Assembly (NCBI GenBank): GCA_030549335.1
Contig: CM060195.1
Coordinates: 42,972,991 to 43,036,990 of the forward strand
DNA from: Pontederia crassipes
Lineage: Eukaryota > Streptophyta > Magnoliopsida > Commelinales > Pontederiaceae
Direction: 5' to 3'
DNA: 64,000 nucleotides
Both the position numbers and the translations under genes were made by a program. A model generated the notes under the pieces. That model did no database searches. It had not been told where the DNA came from and saw only the letters and a list, made by a program, of their open reading frames with translations. Numbering within the stretch: position 1 is the stretch's first letter; every line of letters starts with the position of its first letter. This document shows positions 13,728 through 25,684 of the stretch, piece after piece.

Positions 13728-13929
13728 CCTCCCCAAATCATTAACAATAATTGTATTTATCATTTTCAAATTTTTACCTAGACTTATGCACACTATTATC
13801 CTACATAAAAGATATAATCATTTTTATAACTTTTAATGTTACAAAATTATTTATTATCAATGATTTACTAAATTATTGATGAAGAAAGATATCGAAAAAT
13901 ATATAAACAAAAGTATGTGTAAAGCCACT

Positions 13930-14690
13930 TCAAACGCGCTTTTGCTTCCACCATTGGGATTCATGAACTTGCGCACAAGGTTTGGTAGATTCCACAGTTC
14001 GTCCACGGGTCATGCTTTGCTCGCCGCAGCCCCACGCCCCCGTCGGCTCCCACGTCTCCGTCGCCCTACGTGCAACCCTACTCCGTGCTCATCTCCGGCA
14101 GCCCTGCTTCGTCCTCAGTTCAACACGTCCACCGTCATCGCTATGTTTTGTGCCCTACATCGGCCGTTGAACCTCACCGCAGTTGCCCTTGAAATCGTCG
14201 ATCTTTTTTGGAGCCGGGGAGTGATGCCATTGTTGCAACTCAGAGGGGTAATAAGGGGCTCGCATTGACCGTGTAAGAGACATTCCCCACAATTGATCAT
14301 TGCCATCCGCATCCATCCTCCGTGGAAGCTGCCGATTGTTGCCAGTCGTCGCTGCGATCTCGATGCCTCTCTGAGCTACAGAAGGAAGAAGCCGCTCGCC
14401 GCCTTGAGATTCAATGGTGTCTTGCACGAGGAGGGAGGAAGGACTGACGATGATGTCCCACACGATCTCCTTTGTGCTTCTCGACGTCCATCCTTTGCAC
14501 AAGTCATTGTATGGATGCGCCGAAGGGGATCTACGATGTCCGGCGAGGGCCGACAATGTCCATGGTGGAGGCGGTGTCTTGCGCGATGAAGGGGGGCCAA
14601 TGGAGATGGAGGAGATGTTCGGCGACTGCGAAGGTCAGTGGCAGTTGTGTGTTGGCAGCAGATGTTCAATTGTTTCTTTTTTGTTTTGAA
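13930..14690. other. GC-rich island, probable element interior
   Basis: A GC-rich block in otherwise AT-rich sequence. Short overlapping frames exist on both strands but none has a recognisable domain, start context or intron structure. It adjoins family-B-like end sequence at 14690-14835, so it may be the interior of a family B element whose left end I could not place, or captured gene sequence. Confidence 0.45.
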
Positions 14691-14835
14691 TCGGATTTTT
14701 TAAGTATTGAACCAATGACTAAAGCATTTTTTAGATGGTTATATCTCAGCCGTCTTAGTCAAATCCAACGGTTGTGATGCAATGTTCACATATGTATCCA
14801 CCTATCTTGATATGCACCCTAATAATCCTCTATAT
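14690..14835. mobile_element. Probable right end of a family B element
   Basis: Read on the minus strand from 14835 it begins 'gaggattattagggtgcata' and continues through 'caaccgttggattt' to 'attggttcaat'. This parallels the ends at 9131 and 17410 ('gaggaaaattagggtgagat', 'ccaaccgtta', 'attgaaccaatg'). The partner end was not located. Confidence 0.45.
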
Positions 14836-15233
14836 TTATAGATTTATAGATTTATATATAAGTGAAAAGTGAATGCATGATATTTATATTAGTAATTACC
14901 CCAAGAAGATAATAAGAATGACTACCTCAAAGCAATTCCTCCACGCGACAAAAATATGTGTACTTACATAACACACAAATTCATCAAACCAAATAGAGTA
15001 AATTGTGGGAAAGAAAAATAATAATAAAATTAACAACAAAAAAATGACATAAGATATCATATGAGAAATGAAAAAGGTTTAAAGGAACAAATACCATGAG
15101 TAACATTGACATAAGATCATGTGCACATATTATCACGAGTTCAATAGAAAATTTGACACTGGAAAATTACAATGAAAATGAATATTTCGTGAGTTCAACA
15201 ACAAATAACAACAACAACAACAACAACAACAAC

Positions 15234-15277
<44 letters not shown>

Positions 15278-16900
15278 TATCATCAAGCAAAAGAATCATG
15301 AAGTACATAGCATCATAATTAATAAGTTTAACAATGAAAGATCATAAGAATAAGAATCAATTAAGGCATTACCTTTTATCGTCGATAAAATATTATTATT
15401 GCTCATAGTATTTTCATTATGTTACATTTAAGAATCAAGTATTGAAATGTCGTTCGATTTTCTTTTTTTACTAAGGCAAAGAATCATATGTTGGAGTGTC
15501 TTTTCACTATTAATATGAAGGGAGTGACTTTCAACTACCTTGGGATTAATAAAGTAGTTCAATTCTCTAATTGATCATTATTCATTTATAATAGAAGAAC
15601 TCTTCTCTTTATCTTATTATAAACTATCTTTAATTTCAAGTATCAAGAGGTACAAATTACATTACATGGTCCATGTGAAATGGGATGACAATAGGATCAC
15701 TTTATTTGAGAGTCAACAATTTACAAGTAAAATGCATCACGATCAACTATTAAGTCCTATTGGTACAAAGATACAAATTATCAAATAAGGGAATGAAGTA
15801 CAAAACATGAACCACGTTGATAGTCATTCAAATTGAACTCTTGTATGACAAAATCATGACATCTTGGCCATGATCGACATGTAGAATTGCAAATCTTGAC
15901 CTCATCAATTGGATCACCACACATGTAGTTGCGATCTTCCCAAGGCATGATCATGGCCAACTAGTTGCAATCTCCCTAGCCCCCATGGTGTTATCACATC
16001 TAGATTGGTTATGATCTTCACCAAATAGTGTGATTGTGATTGGTATATTTCATCATAGATACAATGTTACAATGATCTTGCTTGCTTCCTATCTACAATC
16101 ACTATCTTGCATCACTTGATGTTGAAGGTGCGCCTAGTGGTATTTCACAATTAAAGTTGAAGCACTTATTTAATTTTATAAATGTCAAAGATCCAATGCC
16201 ACTAGGTAGATACTATTTAGATAGTACGACAAATACACTAACAAAAAAATGTCCTACATAAGCATCATATCAATAGCATATGAAAATATAATATTAGTCG
16301 CACCATAAATTTTTTGTCGATATATTCAATGTGACATATTATCAAGATTCCATCTTAATGAGATTTGTCGACATTGAAACATACCTTTGACAATTGATTA
16401 TGTCTTCATGTTTTGTGATCCATTCCGTGTCATTTCCTTTGACCCTATTCGGTCGTTCTCATGTGGTGTCGCTCCTCTCCTCCAGCTGAGTAGTCTTGTG
16501 TGCCAAAGTCATGATAAAAAAGAGAGTCAAATATGAGGCTATAACTTAGGGTTAAAAAGGATCCATAGATATGAAAAGAGATGGTAATAAGTTAGCATCC
16601 CCTTTAGTCATGCTTAGCCAATTTTCTTAAATGCCCAAATGTTACCATAAAAGATAATGAGAATTTATTATTCCCTTAATAAATTCTCCAAGTACCATAA
16701 AAAATAAAAACATGTGATCAGATTTGACCTTTCAAGTTCACATAGGCCCCATTTAAGTCAATAAGCTAATTGGAAATTTTACCACACAATGTAAATGGCA
16801 AGGTTTGTTTTAAATGATAATGATTTTAACCAAATAAATAAATGTTACTATATATTAAACTGGTTAATCAAAATTCATTAGACTTTTGGACATGAAGATA
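14836..16900. other. AT-rich intergenic sequence with AAC/AAT repeat
   Basis: 15206-15275 is an (AAC)n run passing into (AAT)n, which produces a poly-Asn frame. The rest, including a slightly GC-richer stretch at 15840-16150, has no recognisable gene or repeat boundary. Confidence 0.6.
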
Positions 16901-16918
16901 GAAAAAAGAGTATGAATA

Positions 16919-17016
16919 GTGTATATACATAGTTGACCCTCCCAAGTTTTTTATATTTTTAAAGATATATAAGGAAGTGTATATTCATAGTTGACCCTCT
17001 CAAGTTTTGTTATTTC

Positions 17017-17064
<48 letters not shown>
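16919..17064. repeat. 58-bp duplication followed by (TA)n
   Basis: 'atagttgaccctc' with its flanks occurs at about 16919-16953 and again at 16977-17011, a 58-bp period. A (TA)n run of about 22 units follows at about 17020-17064. Confidence 0.8.
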
Positions 17065-17066
<2 letters not shown>

Positions 17067-17409
17067 CAACTATATATACATAGTTTATATATAACACGTA
17101 TTTAAATTATAATTCCATTTTCCAAAATTGAAATAATTTATGCTAGTATGTGTATTAGAAACAAGGAAAGTCTAGGGGGATAAAAAATATTATTTAACTA
17201 ATAAATATATTCAATATAATTATTTTCTTAATTTAATAAGTAATCCTTGTATTGAATGTTCGTTCTACGTCAAATATTCAACATTTTAAAAGTATTAACG
17301 AGTATATAGATCGTCCCACTCTACACAATAATTTTTTTATGTAATTAAGTTAATTTATAATTAGATTAATCATCTTCTTAGATGAAGTTATACATATAAA
17401 TATATATAT
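17065..17409. other. AT-rich spacer
   Basis: No feature beyond A/T-rich sequence and a short TA run next to the element starting at 17410. Confidence 0.55.
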
Positions 17410-17575
17410 GAGGAAAATTAGGGTGAGATCAAGTTTTTTTATCTCACCCTCAAATCTGTTAATTCCAACCGTTATAACTATTACATCTTGGTTCAACGGA
17501 CAAGATTGCTCCAAGACTTTGATTTCTAGTATGAACAAATCTGAACTAGTTCAAGGAAAAAAAATGGGTTCAACA

Positions 17576-18389
17576 TGTTAAGAATATAAAATCAACAATG
17601 TTGATCTTCTTAACGACTTAAACTTTTAAGAAAACTGATCAGCACATCAAATTTAACATGGTATCAGAGCCAGATCTTGAGTTCGAACCTCGTTAAGCTC
17701 TTATTAAAAAGTAATTTCCTCCCTTAATTGTCCACGTGTTGGACTTGGGCTAGACCAAAGTTGTCAGCAGTCCACACGTGAGGGGAGTGTTAAGAATATA
17801 AAATTAATGATGTTGCTCTTCTTAACGGCTTAAGCTTTTAGGAAAACTGGACAGCACATCAAATTTAACATGGCATCAGAGTCAGAGGTCAAGAGTTCGA
17901 ACATCGTTAAACTCTTATTAAAAGAAGTAATTTCCTCCCTTAGTTATTCATGTGTTGGGCTTGGACTAGACCAAAATTGTCAGCAGTCCACACGTGAAGG
18001 AGAGTGTTAAGAATATAAAATTAAAGATGTTGCTCTTCCTAATGACTTAAGCTTTTAAGGAGAACTGGTTAGCATATCAAATTTAACATGTTAAGAATAT
18101 AAAATTAAAGATGTTGCTCTTCCTAATGACTTTGGCTTTTAAGGAAAACTGGTTAGCACATCAAATTTAACATGATATCAGAGCCAGAGGTCAAGACTTC
18201 GAACCTCATTAAGCTATTATTAAAAAGTAATTTCCTCTCTTAGTTGTTCACGTATTGGGTTTGGGCTAGACCAAAAAGTTGTCAACAACGCATACGTGAG
18301 GGGGAGTGTTAAAAATATAAAATCAACGATGTTGCTTTTCTTAACGGCTTAAGCTTTTAGGAAAACTGGTCAGCACATCAAATTTAATA
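17576..18389 (+). mobile_element. Tandem array of TRIM-type miniature LTR units
   Basis: Five LTR-like units of about 83 bp (17576-17658, 17788-17870, 18005-18088, 18089-18172, 18307-18389) each begin 'tgttaa' and, except the last, end 'tttaaca'. After units 1, 2 and 4 comes a sequence like 'tggtatcagagccag', the primer-binding site complementary to initiator Met tRNA, then about 115-120 bp, then a purine tract 'gaggggag' just before the next 'tgtta'. Units 3 and 4 are directly adjacent. It encodes no protein. This is the layout of terminal-repeat retrotransposons in miniature, here as an old-looking tandem array inside a family B element. Confidence 0.8.
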
Positions 18390-18439
18390 ATCTTCTAGAC
18401 CCTCAATACCATCTTTCTAGCCGTCCAAAATTAACTTAC

Positions 18440-18960
18440 GTTTCACGCTTTTCCCCCTTTTGCTGTCGGAGCACTAGTTGATGATCCTCTTTTCTTCCCC
18501 GGTGAAACAACCCCTTCCTATTCAGCGGGGGGAGAGGACGAGGTTGAGGCGTCAGGCGGGCCAGCCGTCGAAGGTTGTTGGGCATCAGGCGGGCCGAGTA
18601 TCGGAGGTTGCTGGTCGTGCATTGTCTTTCCTGGTGAAACAACACCCTTCATGTTAATTCAGCAAAGAGAGAGAGAGGGGGGGGGGATGAGGTCGAGGCG
18701 TTGGGCCGGTTGGCTGACGGAGGTTGTTGGGGCATTAATTGTCTTCCCCAGTGAAGCAACCCCCTTTGAGAGAGAGAGAGGACGAGGTCGAGGCGTCAAG
18801 CCTCGGACATTGTTGGAGCATCACGCGTTAATTGCCTTCCCTAGTGAAGCAACCTACCCCCCCCCCCCCCCCTAGAGAGAGAGAAAAGTGGGGATCAAAG
18901 AAGGAGATGGGCGCTGGGCGCCGAGTTGATCAAAGAAGGAGATGGTTGTTGGGTCGAGTA
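18440..18960. other. Purine/GC-rich interior of family B copy 2
   Basis: Contains GA runs, a G run (about 18678-18687) and a C run (about 18857-18872), with repeated phrases such as 'gaggtcgaggcgt' and 'ccagtgaagcaacc' at 18540-18850. This is an imperfect internal repeat of about 110-130 bp. No protein domain was recognised. Confidence 0.6.
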
Positions 18961-19086
18961 GCTGATTCAACTTGCATCTTGGTGGTGCAATATGAAGCAT
19001 CTAATGAAGATCTATGGATTATACCCGTGGAGATTAAAAGATTTGAGGGTGAGATCAATTTCTTTAATTTCACTCTAATTTTCCTC

Positions 19087-21690
19087 TCTCTCTCTAATTA
19101 TATATATATATATAATTTGATAATAAAAGATATCATCTAAGACTAAAAAAATTGCGACCATTGAATTAATCATATTGTTAAAATGACTTAATCATAATCA
19201 CCGAATAATTAGATGATCTTGATGTTGAACAAAATTATTATTTAAGTAATAAGACAAATTAACACGTAATTATTTTATTAATTTAATAAGTAAAATTAAT
19301 GTTCTATACTCACTTTATGTTGAATGCTCTACACATGCATTTTCCTCATTTAAAAAGATATTCATGAGTATGTAGAACACCCATACTACACTTTGATGCA
19401 GAGCCCTTATTTTTATTATTTAATAAATTTAATTATTGTAATTCTTAATTAGATTAATTATATACTTCTTAGGTTAAGTAATGTGTATACATTGAGGTAA
19501 TTTGAAATTTTATTTTATAAATATTAATGCCGAAATAAAATATAATTATATTATATTATATAATTTATTTACTATGAATATTATAAGGGTGAGTGTAAAT
19601 TATATTCTTGTGTCCATTTTTGTCATTATATAATTATACATTAATTGGACCATTATATTTACCAAATAGTTTTTGTTAAAATTTTAAATAAATCCGTTTT
19701 TACTATCCTCTAACACTATCATTTTAATCATACAATTATCCTCCAATTGAATTGTTATTTGCTAATTAATATACTAACTTTATCAAATAGAGTCATGATC
19801 AATTATTTTTAGGCATATGATGATTTAGTCCACTTTACTTGTTGCACTTATAATTAAAGACCATCAACCACCAAACTAATTTGTGTTTTGAAAGCTATGA
19901 TTTATTCACTACACGATAGAAAGGGTGTCATCAATGTTGTCAAAAGCTAATTTTAATACTTCAAATTTATGACTTACAATTCTATGGTAAAAAATCAAGT
20001 TTTTTTAGGTTAAAATCGAAAATAGGAGTAAAATCGGTCTCAAATGCATGTTCATTTGGTGGAAACGGTTGAATTGTACAATTAAGTATCAAACTCGTCG
20101 AACTTAAATTACATGTGTTGTTGGGCTTAATTGGTAGATGTTAATGGTTAAGTTTATGAACTTGCATATTTGAAACTTGAGATAAATACCTTATGTATTT
20201 TATGCTAATTAAATATATTATACATATATATAAATTATAGCACAAATGGATAAAACTATAATTTTATTGTAAATGGTATTTATATTTTAAATTAATTTTG
20301 TTTATTATTTCTTTTGGATCATAATACTTGAATAAAAAATAAATCATACTTTTATGAAAATATGGTATAGTGGTTATAATGATAACAACAATAATAATAC
20401 TATAGGGAAAAAATGATATATAATTTTCTTATACATTTATTTATTTGTAACAAATTTATTTATTTAATTGTATGAATTAATTAGACGTCAATTGAATCTA
20501 CATATATTTTTTTATATTGAAAATTTTAAAATAAATTGCATTTGAACTTTCTGTAATTCTATAATTTGTAATTTTTATTAATTATTAATTTGTGTTAATT
20601 TTTACATATTTATTAATATATTTGATGTGGCATATAGAGTAATAATTAATTATTAAATTAATATTGTACTTAAATTTTACATATTCATATATCAAATTTA
20701 TGATATTGAGCCTCTTAAAATAAACTTAGGTAGAAACTTGAACTTGACAAGACCTTTTCCATTGAAAAAAGGAGGGTGCAATGTTGAAATAAGTTCTGAT
20801 GAAGCTGCCATAGCCGGCCCTTTTCTATTCGAGTTCAAAATTTTGGTTCTATTATTTTTATATAATATGTTTCTCCATATTTCCAATATTAACTCCATAT
20901 TTTATTTAATTTGGATTTTTATTTGAAAGAAAATATTGTGAAGCCTATTTTAATATTTTAGTTTATTTTGAAAAAAATGCTTGATGCTTTTAATTAGTTA
21001 ATTAAATTTTATATTAATCTAACTTGACTAGGAGTGCTTATTTTAGGGTTTATTTGGGGCTATTTATTGTCATACTTTAATAGTTAATTTGTGGTGAGTT
21101 AAATTTATGTGTGTATTAATTTATATCAATTTGTAGAGTAATTAATAATCAAAATTTAATGATATTAATTATTAGTAACTATTTAATGCACTTAAATTTT
21201 GTTTGAATTGAATACTTTAACTTTATTTAAATTTAAGATGCTTTATTAGGTTGATAGATTATTAGTTTGTGAATTTCACAATTTTGTCCTGACCGACTAA
21301 TAATTTAGAAACAATTAATATATTTTAAGGAATTGGAACAATTTTCCATATTTCATGTATTTACATCTAATCTATTATTAGAGGCCTCAATTTCATTATC
21401 ACGTTATATATATATATATATATATATTTGTAATACAAATTTATTTTCTTTTGTTATCTTATGAGTTTGATAATTAATTAATATTTATTCTTCTTAGGTC
21501 GGACAATCTTACTCCTACTTATACTATTTGAGTTGTTGGCGGATTAATTTTGCAAAATTAATTTATTGTATCAGCCGGCTAGAGGGACCACGTCCATTCC
21601 AAAGTCTAAGCAAATTAGGTGAGTCATTAGCGGTCAAACCCCTAGGGATCTTCACTGGGTCGCCCTGAGGGATGTTGTGTACAAATTGAA
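19087..21690. other. AT-rich intergenic sequence
   Basis: No gene seen. 20125-20200 ('ggcttaattggtagatgtta' then 'tgaacttgcatatttgaaac') vaguely resembles the box A/box B head of a tRNA-derived SINE but is too diverged to call. Several short TA runs. Confidence 0.5.
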
Positions 21691-21965
21691 AATTTTCGTC
21701 TCGAGTCGACTCGAAAATTCAATTATGTTTTTATTTAATTTTTCAACATATATCTTAAAATTTTAGAATAAAATATGTTAAATGTGTAAAATATTATTTA
21801 AAATTTAACAAATTATTTTATGCTTTTTAAATAAATATTATATCAAAAGATTTTATGATTTTATATTAAATAATAAAAAGATTAAGATAAAAAATATCAA
21901 AAAATGATCGGATAACTCAATCATCCGACTCGATCCAACTCCACTAGAACTGAGATGAGACAAAT
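21690..21965. mobile_element. Degenerate MITE related to the 39.7-kb element
   Basis: The AT-rich middle shares long stretches with 39850-40020, for example 'aaatgtgtaaaatattattt', 'aaataaatattatat' and 'attttatattaaataata', and both copies are flanked by 'cgactcga' or 'gacccga' motifs. The ends are poorly preserved. Confidence 0.55.
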
Positions 21966-22059
21966 TGAATATGGTCTAACCCTCCAAAGAGAGGTGACAT
22001 GATCCTATCACAATTTGATGATCAGATCAGCTCTAGGGACAAGTCTGACCCATTAACAT

Positions 22060-22615
22060 TTCTAATTGTAATATGAGAGCGGACTATTTTCATTAGAATT
22101 AGTGAGCGCTTAGGCATTTTGCAAAAGAGTCATGCCCATATTAGAATTATAGTGAATTTGTCACAATATTATTTTGGCAACCAAATTTTATACTTTTTAA
22201 AATAATATAATTAAAGTATTACTTTTTGTGTAAATCATTTTTTATAATATTACTATTTCAACCCCATATTCATTAAGTATATTATTGGTTTAAATTATTA
22301 TGGTGTAATTGGATGTGAATATAAGTAAGTTATTAAATTATCTTAGTGTAATTGAATATGGAATTAAATGGATTATGTTGAATTGACGATAACAGATTAT
22401 TTGGATATGGTTAAATCAAAAAGTTAAATTTTAGAGTTAAATTTCAAAATTGTTAATATTTAATTAATAAATTTACTGCTTATAATTTTTAAATATTATA
22501 TTATTATTCTAAATATAGGTATTAATATGGAAAATAATAAATAATTATACTTGAAATAATATTTTTTATACTTAAAAAATAATTCAATATATATATGTCA
22601 ATTGTTTTTTTAAAA
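22060..22615. other. AT-rich spacer
   Basis: No recognisable feature. Confidence 0.5.
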
Positions 22616-22619
22616 AAAT

Positions 22620-23195
22620 CATCCACGATTCTAGAGATTCGAAGGCCTAAAGTGATATTATAAATTTTATTTTAATATAAATACAAAACAATAATATATT
22701 AAGATCTTTTTAACTTTTGATACGAAAATCTACAATTTTATCTTTAAAAACAATTAGTTTATGAATATAAAAAATAAGAAAGAATTTGAGTGTAGCTTTT
22801 CAATGTAAAATATAAAAAGAATGTTAATTGTGAAAAAAGTAATACAAATATTATTTGATTAATTATGAGAAATTTTAATTGAAGTATTATTTTTTTAGGG
22901 GAATTTGAAGTATTATTGATGGTTGGCAATGAATTAAATATGGAACGAATCTTAAATTGAATATAAAAGATAAAAAAAAATATTTATTGTTACAAGTCAA
23001 TTATGATTTAGGTGAATGATATTAGGAATGAAAGATAATACACATATTTGTTGATGATTAAAATTAATAAAGACATTAAATTATTAATTAATAATATTAA
23101 TTTAATATTATTGATGTTAATAATACATAATTAAGGAGCTTATATAGGGGTGAAGCCTCGAGCAATTGCTCTAGTGGCATCCCCTTGAGCCGGCT
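22620..23195. mobile_element. hAT-like MITE, 'GGCCGGCTC' family, copy 1
   Basis: Closely related along its length to 32796-33344: 'gatattataaattttatttt', 'aatttgagtgtagcttttca', 'ttatgagaaattttaattg' and the right end 'ggggtgaagcctcgagcaat...ttgagccggc'. The left end is worn (only 'tctagagattcgaag' remains). No coding capacity. Confidence 0.75.
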
Positions 23196-24870
23196 TTAAA
23201 TTCTAATTATATTTCACCCCAAGTGAAATAAATGAAATTGGATTTCGAAAGTTGATCTCGAAATATTTTATTTATTATTTTAACTGATTGCATTTGTTAG
23301 CGGGTCCATAGATAGACATATTCGGACAAAGAAATGAAGCCAGACCATCTCTGTCACATGTATAACACCAATAAATAATATATATATATATATATATGAA
23401 GATGTATATATTACATATATATACATAAATGTGCATATATATGTTATGTGTATATATTATGTATATATACCACTGTGGATTATTCGAATGGTTTAATTAA
23501 TATTCCAAGCAGACTTATGCAAGCATGATACTAACGGTGATTTGCAGCATGGTTCGTGGACCGAGGACGTAATGAATTAATCGAATTTATATATTACGTT
23601 TTCCATATTTTGGGGGCATTTTTAACTAATCGAAATTGTGGAAGCAAATTATTTTAAGAGATATATATATTTAAGACTCATTCGCGGCACATGTGGAGAC
23701 GGTCCACTTGTATTTAAATTTTACTAATCATATCTCATATTATTATTATTATTAGAATAAAATATGTGTTTAAATTTTTTTTTCAAATTTCGTACTCCGC
23801 GCCTACATAAAACTTATTACTAAGACTAACAATATATCTCATGTTCTACAAATTTATCAACGTGTACTAGTAAATGTTACGATTACAAACCAAACTTTTT
23901 ATATGAAGTGTGTCAACATGGACAAGTAAAGATAAGCTCCAACCACGTGACATGACATATAATTATCCCATCATGATCACCAACCTTAGAATTTAATTTT
24001 CTCTTGTGAAACAAAAAAAATAATACAACAAGAACTAAATTATCAACAAGTCAAACCACTTACAGCCATTTTCCCTCCATTTGCAAAAACAAACACCATT
24101 TGTTTTTTAAAAAAAAGAATAGTATCAAACAAACAAAAGGTTGTGGAAAACAAACTCTTAACAAATTGTTCTGTTCGATTGTGACATTTATATTTATCTC
24201 ATCATGTCATTGAACCACTGATGTGACAATAATATGCTCCATGTGATGCTAATGTGGCATCTCATTATTTAATGCAACACATTTAGTTTGTAGTAGAATC
24301 CATGAGTAACTTTTAACTTGCTACCTGCTATGGAGCCAAATTGACATAATATATACATGTGCTACCTTTTTATCCACATATATGTACGTTAAGAAAAAAA
24401 AATACTTCGTGCAAATAACGAGTACAATTCATTATGTCAAAAATGTAAAAAATAATAATTTATCAGGTCATCTTATAAAAATGATGGTTATTGTTATTTT
24501 GATAACTATGTTTACATAGATTTTTACTCAGTCAACTTAAGGTTTATGTCTTAATTTTCTCATTGTATATTATTTTAAAGGACAAAATAATTTCTAATTG
24601 ATATATTTATTCATGAGGCATAAGATCTAGTGATACAATTATGATTTCACACCACCTATTCTCTAATACTGGAAATTCATACTTAAATGGGCATTAAAAA
24701 AATAGAAAACATATTTTCGTTAAATTTAGCTATTTTCTGAAATATTTGCTTATTCAATATGTTTAGCGATTTGGTTGACGAAAAAAATACACTAATTTTG
24801 ATATATTATAAGAAAACTCGTTTCTAATTTTGCATTCGTTATTATTTTTTCATATTTAAACTTTTTTTAT
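23196..24870. other. AT-rich intergenic sequence upstream of the receptor-like kinase
   Basis: Only short (TA)n runs (about 23374-23397) and A/T-rich sequence. The promoter of the downstream gene should lie toward the right of this stretch, but no motif stands out. Confidence 0.5.
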
Positions 24871-24879
24871 AAGATTAGT

Positions 24880-25684
24880 TGTATTTCAAAAAAGAGCCTT
24901 TGCTTTCGCACGCCAAATCAGAAGATGCCAAAATATTTCACGTCGTGCCGCAGATTCCAGTCGCCTTTTACCGCCACCCCCGCCACTGTACTCCCTCGTC
25001 TCTATCGTCCGCCGAAACGCCTCAGCTCATCAATGGCGAGATCCACTTCTCCACAAGGTCTGCCTCCTCTTCCTCACTACTCCCTTTCTCTTTCTCCGTC
25101 ATCTCCGCATTTTCCTCTGCTCTCACATGGCGACTACTCCGAGATCTCTTTACTTCTCCCCCCCTTTTTTTCCCTGCTGTCGTCTGATTAGTTTTCATCG
25201 CTGTTAACTCTCTTCTCTGATTTCCCTCTGTTTTTGCAGACGGTTGGGCAAGTGAATGACTGCATTCAATAGCCTCCCTTAGGTGGGCGAGCGCTGCCTG
25301 CTTCGTTCGGTGCTCCTTTAAGCAGAGGCCCGGCTTGATTTCGTCGGCGTAAGGCATCTTCTTCTGCTCTGCTTCTGCTGCTGCTCCTCGTGCTCTCAAC
25401 GTTGCTTCTTCGTTCTCCGCGCATTTTTTGCTTGGATCTGCGACATCGTCCTGGCTTTCTTCCTTTCATCCGCGGAGATCTCGGTGGACAGCGAAAGGAG
25501 CTATAAACATAAAGATTTTTACGCTTCTTCTTTGACTAGATCTCTGCGCCGAAGTCGTGACCCAAGAGGATTGCTCCTTTTCAACTTCTTCGCGTGGAAG
25601 TAGGGCTTTTGGTGCCGGAGATGCTATAAAGTTGAAATCTTTCTATCGCATCGGTGGAAGGGGGTCTTCGGAGTAGCGGGCGCG
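24880..25684 (+). promoter_or_regulatory. 5' leader/promoter region of the receptor-like kinase
   Basis: GC-richer, pyrimidine-rich sequence starts near 24900. A plausible leader intron could run from 'aag|gtctgc' (25058) to 'tttttgcag' (ends about 25240); this is inference from splice-site form only. Short frames in this stretch show no domain and are not called genes. Confidence 0.45.

Larger units (their letters stand above)
17410..19086. mobile_element. Terminal-inverted-repeat element, family B copy 2
   Basis: The left end 'gaggaaaattagggtgagat' matches the complement of the right end, 'gaggaaaattagagtgaaat', and both continue into 'tctcaccctcaaatct'. Within each end is a small hairpin ('gggtgagat' facing 'atctcaccc' at 17418-17450). 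The flanks are TA- or CT-rich simple repeats. The element contains a tandem TRIM-like array (17576-18389) and a GC/purine-rich region (18440-18960). No transposase is encoded, so it is non-autonomous, probably Mutator-like. Confidence 0.7.

Noticed and set aside
20125-20200. tRNA-derived SINE
   Set aside because: Box A/box B resemblance is weak, with no tail or target duplication.
24879-25399. Small gene upstream of the receptor-like kinase
   Set aside because: Frames on both strands are short, low-complexity and lie in the probable 5' leader; no domain or splice structure supports them.
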